Source: Vandiemenella viatica (taxonomy: Eukaryota; Arthropoda; Insecta; Orthoptera; Morabidae). From it: a stretch of DNA of 64,000 nucleotides. Below the pieces are notes generated by a model, which worked only from the letters and a program-made list of their open reading frames with translations, made no database searches and had not been told where the DNA came from. How positions within the stretch are numbered: position 1 is the stretch's first letter; every line of letters begins with the position of its first letter. Below, piece after piece: positions 55,509 through 64,000 of this stretch. The stretch spans positions 17,121,687 to 17,185,686 of the forward strand of contig CM061919.1 in assembly GCA_031002005.1 (NCBI GenBank), written 5' to 3'. Position numbers and translations under genes: made by a program.

Positions 55509-57185
55509 TCCTATTATATAAAACGCTAACGTGTGGTCTGCGTGCATCGTCTATAGCTACTTCACGGATTGGCTACAGAACGGTCACGTGACAGACGTCA
55601 CTCGCCAATCAACAGCCCCATATTGTATTCCTTCATTCATGTCGCGTTTTGTTTATTTACTACAGTTAGATGCAGAAACTCATATAAGAAGAAGAAGATT
55701 CAATATTTAAGCTATTTTACTGTATCAGTTAGACGCAGATATTCATGTAAGGAGAAGAGGATTCAATATTTACGCTATTTTATCTGCATCAGTGATAAGG
55801 ACCATAACCTAAGAATTTTTTAGGCAGAAGGTAAGAAACAAAGAAGTTTATTAAAACTAGGAGTAACGTACGTAATGCGAAATGTATTAGTCAAATAAAT
55901 AACAGTTATCCGTTTTTCGAAATTATAGTCCCCGTCATATGAAGTGAAATGCATTTATTTATTTTTAAAATATTAACCAAATACTCTGATAATCTAACCA
56001 GAGTAACGTATTCATATAACGAAAGATATAATTAAAATAATTCTTTTCCTGAATAAATTCCTACTACCATTATAGATGATACCCTTAATATTTGATACAT
56101 GTGTTAGCTATTAAATGCGATTAAGATAACCTTTTATTAGATTTAAATCATCAACTGTATAAGCCATGTGACACTCGCAATTCACAACGATATTACTGCC
56201 GCAAAACAGCAGTGAGCGGAGATATTAGAAATACGGAGAGCAGGTGAAAAAAATTAATGCGAGGCAATTACGTATATGTCACAAAGTTACAATTAGTACA
56301 TTCCTTTAAATTACATATTGCTTTTTATTCATGTACGATAGCCAGATGCAAAAATTAATGTAAGGAGAAGGGTATTTATTCTATGTTTACATTATATTAC
56401 CTGTATCAGTTAGATGATGAGAAACAATGAAGTTAATTCAAAACTCAGAGAAATGTACGCATCGCGAAATATATCCACCCAGATAAATGACCGTTATTTG
56501 TTTTTGATATTATAGTAAAATTAAAGTAAAATGAATTTATTTAAATAAATCATAGTAAAATACCCCGATAATCTAACCACAGTATGGTACCCTTATCACG
56601 AAAATATCATTAAAAATGGTTGATATTTGCTTTTCCATACAAGTTTTTCCAGAATAAATCCAGACTACCGCCATAGGTGCTGCCTGTCGTTATTCATATG
56701 AGGGTAATAAAAGCTATTTTTCGAATGCAACGTTGTGGAGGTTGTGGCTAAGTAGACCAGATTCGTAACTGAAACATTTTGTTGCAGCATAATTCGCTCT
56801 GAAATCAGTTTTACAAACCATTTAAACTGCTTTCATAAGCGCCATGTTACTGAACGTATTAATTAATGCGGGTGAAAGTAGTTCCATACCTATCGTGCTG
56901 AATTGTGCCTGGACCAGGAATAAAACTGATATTACATGGACAGCAAAAGTTTTCGGGAATCCTAAATGGTTTTTAATTTTATTGGTTCTATACTTCCGTC
57001 GTCATTAATTCAGTAGAAGTTACTGCAATATTGCTATGTGAACAGCAAATCAAATATTTAGAACAGTACAAAATCAAAGAACTTATCATTACGTAATAAC
57101 AATTCCGTATAATTAACCCACTGCAAAAAAAGGAACTGCCAGAATATGGCGTTCAAACCGTCATTTTTGACGGGCTCGAAGCTAG
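55509..57185 (+). mobile_element. Non-autonomous Helitron, copy B, with empty site in copy 1
   Basis: It starts TCCTATTATATAAAACGC after A55508 and ends with hairpin CCGTCA-TTTT-TGACGG plus CTAG (57182-57185) before T. The first duplicated segment shows the uninterrupted site CACCTGCAA|TATATATATA near 40698, proving a clean A^T insertion with no target duplication. It is closely related to 1540-3206, including the internal direct duplication. Confidence 0.93.
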
Positions 57186-57524
57186 TAACATATATATCTA
57201 TATATAACATCTCAGTCTTTCCTAACATATCGATAATTCTCTCAGTAATGTGTTAAACTTCGGCTTGTGCACACCTCCCAAACCACATGACTTGTTTCCT
57301 ATAACATGAATAAGGTGTAAAACCAAAATATTTTATATGCTTGTGTTCGTCATATATGTTTTTCATTTGTCGCAGCCTTCAACTTTGGTGAGTTATTTTC
57401 CTTTTCTTTGTCATTTATATTTCCTGTGATGCTAGGCACATTTATATGTTTTCATCTGTAAATCACAAAAAAAATTCAATACTGGTGATTGTACTTTTAT
57501 TTAAACCAATGGAAACGCCAAATT

Positions 57525-58720
57525 TAAATGAGGGGGACCCAAAAATAACAAGAATCATAACCCTGCACATCATGTACTTGTAGTACCAGATTGCGCCACC
57601 CCTATGGCTGTTGTTGAACTCCTGTTAAATAATTCCACCAAATGGCGTCACCTGACAGGACTAGTGTGGTTTCTTTGGCAGGTTCTTTGTATTTGTGTAC
57701 AGTATTCATGTGACATAAAAAGATGGTGGCTGATTCAAACTTACAACGTATGGCTGTAAAGTTTTATTTTTTACTCGGCAAAAATGCAGCAGAAACTATT
57801 GTGATGATGCAAACAGCTTACAGAGAACATGCTCTTAGTAAAACTCAATTGTACTAATGGTTGTCTTGGTTTAAAAAGGAAGAAATGGCCATTGAAGACC
57901 AGCCCCATATCAGTCGTCCTTCTGCTGCTCGAAGTCAGGGCTACATCGGCAAAATCTGTGATCTGATCAGCGAATATCAATGAAGGACAATCGACCAACT
58001 TGAGGACTTATCTGGGTTGTCCTGGAGCTCAATTCAGCGCATTTTGAATATTGATATGGAGATGCGAAGAGAGTGGCACCAAGGCTTGTGTTGAGACTTC
58101 TCACTAGAGATCAAAGGGATCATCATGTTGAAGTCTGTCGTGAAATGAAGGACACATTCAAAGATGATCCTGATTTTTTCAACAGAATCATCACAGATGA
58201 AAAGTAATGGTGCTATATGTACAATCCAGAAAGTAAACAACAGTCAAGTCAATTGAAGTCAACTGGCTTACCTAAAAAAAAAAAAAAATAGAAAGGTTCT
58301 TCAGGTGAATTTGAATGTGAAGATGATGTTGATCTGTTTTTTGACATCAAAGGGATTGTACACTCAGAATTTATCCCTAAAAACCACAAAGCGAACCAAA
58401 TATTCTATTTGGAGGGTTTGATAAGCTTGCACAGAGGTTTGGCACAAAAACGTCCGGCTTTGTGGAATTTTGGTGAATGGTTCTTGCATCACGACAATGT
58501 TCCTGTCAGCATGGCTCTCAGTGTTTGCCAGTTTTTGGCCTCAACGAAGAAAAATACCATGATCCACGTGCTCTATTTGCCAGATTTAGCACCCTTGGAC
58601 TTCTTCTTGTTCCCGACGATGAAAAGTGACTTGAAAGGGAAGTGTTTTGCTGATGTCAAAAACATAAAACACATTGCTTACAACCAGTACTAATAATTAG
58701 AAATTTGAATTAACTGCTTT
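57525..58720 (+). pseudogene. Mariner transposase pseudogene
   Basis: The start MVADSNLQ is at 57723. Across many shifts: VKFYFLLGKNAAETIVMMQT, FKKEEMAIEDQPHISRPS (linker), DQLEDLSGLSWSSIQRIL (second helix-turn-helix), ITDEK in place of ITGDE, DLFFDIKGIVHSEFIP, WFLHHDNVPVSMALSV (second Asp) and LPDLAPLDFFLFP (third Asp region). The C-terminus is short. Frameshifts and stops make it inactive. Its 5' part is what copy 1 shares at 41048-41379. Confidence 0.82.
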
Positions 58721-60264
58721 GTTATAATGCCCTCTTCACATTTTGCACTCTCCTCTTTTGGAAAAGTTTTCACAAATTAAATTAAAAATGTCAACATCTG
58801 AGAGTGACACCCAGCTATTAGACGCCGCCAGCACTGCAAAATTAATTAAAACCTCTTCAAATTTTGGTTAAATCCTTTATTGTAATGTTTTCTTACCGTT
58901 TTCTCTTCCCTCTGTTCTAAAAAGTTGCATGAAATTAACAAATAGAAAATATTCGTCCGAGATGTAGTACGATTCCCATCTTAGATTCAATACAAGCAAA
59001 CAGAGACAATCCATTGCTTCCATTGTAAACAAATACCCGATTTCTGAGATGGATGCCACAGAACGAATTTCCCCTAAATTTTTTTCTCATGGTCTAGGCC
59101 GAATTTCAACCCAACCATGACCCCTATTACAAAACGAGACTGTTTAGGTTGATAATGTTTGTGTCATTTTTACAGTGTTGGCAACATTTTGTGATTGTAC
59201 AGAGTCTCATCTTTTGGCATTTTTTTCTGAAAAAGAAGAGTGCAAAACATGAAGAGGAAATTTTGTGCCAGCAATTACTGCAAATTTCGAAAGGCTAGTA
59301 CCAGTTTCGGATGGGTGGAGAAAGAGGCAGGCCATCTGCATTTCTACACACGCTAAGATCCATGTGTGCAAAGCAGTGGGTAAATGCTAGTATTTGTATA
59401 TAATTGCTTTACTTTAGTTGATGCTCTGTGCCTCAGATTTCTGTTATGAGTAGATGTTAGCAGGCTTACGTAATACATTAAACTTTATTTTGTTTCTATA
59501 TTTGGAAGTTATTGGTCCACTGTCTAATTTAATGAAGGCTAATTGAATGCAGGCACACGCCAACCAGCATCGCTTTCTCAGAACAAATCGGACACAATCC
59601 CATTGTTTGAAATGAGATGAACAATGTCGAGGGAAACATTCAGTATTCAAAAATGCAGTATTAGCAGAAATATTTGGAAATATAGATAACAAACACTTGC
59701 TAATGTGCAAAAATTAGAATTGGAAAATAAAGATGACTCATAACACGCTATCAATGAACAAAAACAAATAAAATCCCACAAAAACAGTTCTTATATTACA
59801 AGAACCAAATCTCATGGATATTTACCAATAAAGAATTATGAGAGCTTGTTACAAGCCATGTCTACTCTCTGTGCAGTATTCATTTCATTTTCTGGGCAAT
59901 TATGTATGCCATGTTTTAGTAATTTAGAGAATAAAACATTTCTCTTTATAAATACCTTAATTGTGTTGCTTTATCAGTGTTACAAATACACAAAAGCCAT
60001 GATTTCCTCACACCTCTAGCAGATTTTACAAGCAATGGCCAAGTCACCAGCATTTTTCTTTTATCAATGATCCATAATTCAAGAGAAATCATTATGTTTC
60101 AGAAAGTGACATGAATAGTTGATGTAGAGTTCTACTTTGAATTAGATTGCTTAACTTTTATCAGTAAACAATCACAAAACTTGGCCCTTTTTTTACAAGG
60201 ATTTTTTTGTGGGATTTAATTATTTTGTGAAAGATTCCAGAAATATGCTATAATTTTTCTATGT
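58721..60264. other. AT-rich sequence, little recognised
   Basis: No gene found. A short Cys-containing frame near 59250-59355 (KRKFCASNYCKFRKAS) is too short to call. A diverged match to the intronic repeat at 35650 lies near 59430-59500. Confidence 0.3.
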
Positions 60265-62983
60265 ACTAGACGACCTGTGCGAAAATTTCGCGAATAAAAT
60301 GCGATGAATAGTGAGGTTGAATGCTTGTAATATAATGAAAAGTAGGACCATACTTTTGTATCAATTTTTTTTTTTAGTGTAATAGGTACCCATCAAAATA
60401 CTTACAACATATTACAAAACAGTTACGAAAATTTAAAACACTCTGTATTTACAACAAACTGTCACTGACCTTAACGGAATACAACCAACCTGAACAAAAT
60501 GCACACAACATATCAACATCTCTGTGATATTTGTTGCTGTGTTACTAGATTGTTTACATTGGAATTGTATAGCAAAACGAAAGTGTTTCCGAAACAGAAA
60601 AAAATAATCGAAAAGCTACTTATTGAGTAAAAAAAAGTTTCTTGACATTTCTGTGATATCTGCTGCTAGAATCTAGGGAGTTGGTTCTGAACTGTCTCAT
60701 ACGCACTACCACTTTAAGCAACAAATTTTTTTAAAAAAATCTTAATTTATGATTTTATCTAACTGGAGACCTTAATCTTTAAAACGATATGATATTTATC
60801 GATTTTGGCTAGATATCGAAGAAGATAAATGGCTTGTAATAAAAGCACGCTATAGAAATAATATTGATACTTTTGCACTTTAGGGGTCAAATTCCGAAAA
60901 AATCCCTTTATAAAATACGGTGTTACCAAAGCAGCCACCTTTGGTTTTTAAAATTACACCTCATTTATCGATTTCGGTTAGTTATCAAGCGAGGTAAAAA
61001 AAAAAAAAGTTTTAGAAATGGAGATATTTTTGCCCCTTAAGGGTTGAATTTGGAGAAAGTTTTTTCTTAAAATATATTGTGACCAAAGTGGATAATTTAA
61101 TATTTAAAACGATACCTCATCTATTAACTTCGGTTAGGTATAAAGGGAAATAAATAGCTCGTGACAGAAAAATGCATTGTAGAAATATATATACTTTTGC
61201 CCACTAAGTGTAGAATATTGAAAAATGTGGTGTAACAGATCCGAAGATCTTACAAAGACCTCAATCTTTAAAATGATACCTCATTTATCAATTTTTGTTT
61301 AATTATCGAGGGAGAAAAATGACTGGAGACACAAAAAAAACGCATTTTAGAAATACTCATATTTATGCCCTTTAAGAGCTCAAATCAGAAAAATTCCTTT
61401 CTTGAAATGTGATGTGACCACAGCGGAAACGTTAATTTCTAGAATGATGCCACATTTACCTATTTCGGTTAGATATTAATGGATAAAATTGGTCGTGACA
61501 CAGAAATGCGTTGTTTGACAATTTATACTTTTTTCCCATTAAGGGTTAAATTCCAAAAAAAAATTCTTTCTTAATATATGATGTCACCAAAGCTGAGTTA
61601 TTACTCTTCATACTCCTGCTTCATTTATCGATTTTAGTTAGATATCCAAGGAGATAAAAGGCTCGAGACACAAAAAACGCATTTTAGAAATATTGACATT
61701 TTTGCCCTTTAAGGGTCGAATTACGAAAAATTCCTTTCTTAAAATATAATGTTACCATTGCAGAGACCTTAGTTTTTCATTTATCTATATCGGTTAGATA
61801 TCAAGGAAGATAAATAGCTCGTGACACAAAAATGCGTTGTTTGACAATTTATACTTTTTCCCTTTAAGAGCTGAATTACAAAAAAAAATTCTTTCTTAAA
61901 ATATGATGTCACCAAAGCTGAGACATTACTCCTCATAATCTTACTTGATTTATCGATTTTGGTTAGATATTCAAGGAGACAAATGGCTTGAGACACAAAA
62001 AAATGCATTTTAGAAAAATCGACATTTTTGCCCTTTAAGGGTGTTCTTTGCTCCTTGGCCATACCCCTTATACTCCAGCGAACTAATACACACAACATCA
62101 GCATAGTTCAACAGACTGTAGAACTTAATCAACGCGGTTGCACTGTTAATTATCTCTGGATACCCGCGCACTCTGGAATTAGGCATAACCAGTACGTAGA
62201 TATGTTAGCCAAGGAGGCATGTAGCTCAGGCCGAAGCTTAATAACACCCAGCAATACAACTGATTATCATGCAATAATGGTCAGCAATGCATACCACCAA
62301 TGGACGAGGAGCTGGAATGAATCTAAACAATACAGAGGCCGACTGTACGCTCTAGTTCAGACGTACCCTCCACAAAAACCTTGGTTTTCAAGATGGAATA
62401 CTCAATGACGGTACATTACTTCTATTATTCGTATGAGATTCCACCATGGCGCCTTCCGTAGTCATCTTTTTTGCATCAAGGCGGTAAACACACCTTACTG
62501 CACATGCAACGGACAGGAAATAAAGGACCTTAATCACTTATTTTTCAACTGTTCCAGTTTTCAACAACAGCAATCAACATTCATCAAGTCTCTTGTGCGA
62601 GCGCAGCAGCCATTTCCAACTAACATTGCAGTACTACTCGCTACAAATAACAACAGAATCTATTGTATCATCAAGGATTATATCAAAGACAGTGACCTAC
62701 ATATTTAATGTATCTATATATCTGCATATTTTTACATACTATTAATATTATTACCTTGTTACTTTACCAGGCTGAGTGTATGGTCTATTCAAGACCTAAG
62801 GTCAAATAAATAAATAATAAAATAAAAAATAAGGGCAGAATTACGAAAAATTCCTTTCTTAAAATATAATGTGACCAAAGTCAAGACCATAAGCTTTAAA
62901 ATGACACCTCATTCATTGATTTTGGTTAAGTATGATGGAAGATACAGGCTTGTTACAAATAAATACCTTATAGAAATAATATA
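60265..62983 (-). mobile_element. Helitron-like element with ~170-bp tandem repeats, interrupted
   Basis: On the reverse strand its 3' end is GCGAAATTTTCGC (hairpin), ACAGGTCGT, CTAG (60268-60265) and then T, a good Helitron terminus. From about 60740 to 62990 it contains eight to nine diverged tandem units, each with AAAATATGATGTGACCAAAG-, TTAATCTTTAAAATGATACC-, GGTTAGATATC- and TTTGCCCTTTAAGGG-like words. A LINE 3' end is inserted at 62042-62829, and a mariner cuts it at 62984. The 5' terminus lies beyond the mariner. Same family as 7009-7773. Confidence 0.65.
62042..62829 (+). mobile_element. 5'-truncated LINE: RNase H and C-terminal zinc region
   Basis: The frame 62028-62408 carries VQQTVELNQRGCTVNYLWIP and AHSGIRHNQYVDMLAKEA, the end of an RNase H domain. 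After a stop, TSIIRMRFHHGAFRSHLF and CTCNGQEIKDLNHLFFNCSS form the Cys-His motif common at LINE C-termini. It ends in AAATAAATAATAAAATAAA. TAAGGG-like bases at both junctions suggest a 6-bp target duplication within a satellite unit. A (nearly) intact C-terminus with one stop. Confidence 0.75.
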
Positions 62984-64000
62984 CCAGGTGTGTAAATATG
63001 AAACCGGAATTTGCCGATAGATGGCTGTAGCTATCAAAGCAGTTACCGCCAAATCGCGTCATTGTCGCCAGTTTCTTTTGTAGACAGCCGACTGTGATTT
63101 TCAACTCCCAACAATACAAGTTTCATACGACACTGCAGTTTTTAACACTGTTGAAGATGTCGACTTTTGTGCCCACAAACTATGATTTGTGGACATCATT
63201 GATTTTCTGTTTTCATTTAAAGAAAACTGCTGCAGAATCACATCAAATGCTTGTTGAAGCTTACGGTGAGTGTGCTCTCGCTAAAATCCAGTGTTTTGAG
63301 TGGTTTAAAAAATTCAAAAGTGGAGATTTTGACATCAGCAATGAATACCGTGGAAGACCTCTGAAGAAGTTTGAAGACAGTGAGTTGCAAGCATTGTTGG
63401 ATGAGGATGATGCTCAAACGCAACAACAACTTGCAGATCAGCTGAATGTGACACGGGAAGCTGTTTCCATACATTTAAAAGAGATGGGAAAAATCCAGAA
63501 GATGGTAAAATGGCTTCCACATGAACTGACTGACAGACAGCAAGAAAACTGAAAAAACCACTTGTGAAATGCTGCTCGCCAGATATAAAAGAAAATAATT
63601 TCTCCATAGAATTGTGACTGGTGATGAAAAGTGGATATATTTTGAGAATCCTAAGCGTAAAAAATCATGGGTATCTCCAGGTGAACCGTCAACGTCAGTT
63701 TCAATGCCAAATCGCTATGAAAAGAAGACAATGCTCTGTGTTTGGTGGGATCAAAGTGGTGTGATCTATTACGAGCTTCTAAAACCTGGTGAAACTGTTA
63801 ATAGTGAACGTTATCAACAGCAAATGATCGATTTGAACCAAGCATTGCGGGAAAAACTAGCAGAATACCAGAAAAGACAAAACAAAGTGATTTTGCTTCA
63901 CGACAATCATCACACACCACACACATCAAAACCAGTCAAGGAAATGATTGAGTCGCTTAGTTGGGAGATACTGACGTATGCGGCTTACTCACCTGACCTA
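62984..64000 (+). mobile_element. Mariner element, cut by the window end
   Basis: It starts CCAGGTGTGTAAATATGAAA after TA (62982-62983). The transposase begins at ATG 63157 (MSTFVPTNYDLWTSLIF), with the first helix-turn-helix to ALAKIQCFEWFKKFKSGDFD and linker EYRGRPLKKFEDSEL, then DQLNVTREAVSIHLKEMGKI. A frameshift near 63550 (DRQQEN to KTTCEMLLARYKRK) is followed by IVTGDEKWIYFENPKRKKSW (first Asp), MLCVWWDQSGVIYYELLKPG, VILLHDNHHTPHTSKPVKEM (second Asp) and AAYSPDL at the edge. It is the youngest-looking mariner here, with only one or two defects visible. Confidence 0.88.

Larger units (their letters stand above)
43344..57858 (+). repeat. Large duplicated segment, copy 2 (or second haplotype)
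   Basis: Collinear with 22365-41379, lacking the LINE and the 209-bp MITE and carrying an extra Helitron. It includes the SINE remnant (43390-43570), RTE halves, hAT, CDKAL1 exon 3, Penelope fragment with its insert, LINE, SINE and the start of a mariner. It continues directly into unique sequence to the right. Confidence 0.9.

Noticed and set aside
59245..59360. Possible zinc-finger exon (CASNYCKF)
   Set aside because: Only one Cys pair and about 35 residues before a stop, with no matching splice context that I can defend.
60740..62990. CRISPR-like array
   Set aside because: Repeat units are about 170 bp, contiguous and diverged, without spacers, in an animal genome. They are tandem repeats in a Helitron-like element.

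Overview
The window looks like an animal, most likely insect, nuclear genome: AT-rich, introns of kilobase scale, and almost all of it built from nested, decayed transposable elements. The only host gene I can support is CDKAL1 (tRNA-A37 methylthiotransferase) on the + strand. Coding exon 1 is at 9030-9315, exon 2 at 9412-9484 and exon 3 at 34594-34751, separated by a 25-kb intron. A second copy of exon 3 lies at 49622-49779. The three exons splice in phase and carry the three N-terminal cluster cysteines. The element mix (mariners, hAT, Helitrons, Penelope-like elements, several LINE lineages, a tRNA-derived SINE) suggests a large arthropod genome. An orthopteroid or similar host is a weak guess.

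Layout. 1-9 kb: antisense gag-like coiled-coil fragment, a non-autonomous Helitron (1540-3206), a Penelope GIY-YIG fragment, a mariner fragment, a MITE, and a long-inverted-repeat element holding a second Helitron family and another Penelope fragment. 9-10 kb: CDKAL1 exons 1 and 2. 10.7-15.6 kb: one LINE split by a 1342-bp mariner and by a 1531-bp inverted-repeat element that itself carries two SINEs. 15.6-18.3 kb: LINE reverse transcriptase remnants, one carrying a 46-bp SINE micro-insertion. 18.9-22.4 kb: an element inserted in the tRNA-like head of a SINE, containing another SINE and a mariner-like element with 273-bp terminal repeats.

22.4-41.4 kb and 43.3-57.9 kb are two highly similar copies of one segment, separated by a 1000-N assembly gap. 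They differ by three clean insertions. Copy 1 has a 5936-bp I-like LINE inside its hAT element and a 209-bp MITE. Copy 2 has a 1677-bp Helitron. Each has a matching empty site in the other copy. Because copy 2 starts exactly at the gap, uncollapsed haplotypes are at least as likely as a true tandem duplication, so CDKAL1 probably has one exon 3.

The most unusual signal is the 5.9-kb I-like LINE at 24349-30284. Short, often perfect inverted repeats occur through its 5' leader, both coding regions and its 3' UTR. The 3' UTR holds five successive hairpins with similar loops but different stems. 57.9-64 kb: mariner remnants and a reverse-strand Helitron with an internal ~170-bp tandem repeat, cut by a LINE 3' end and by a last mariner that runs off the window.
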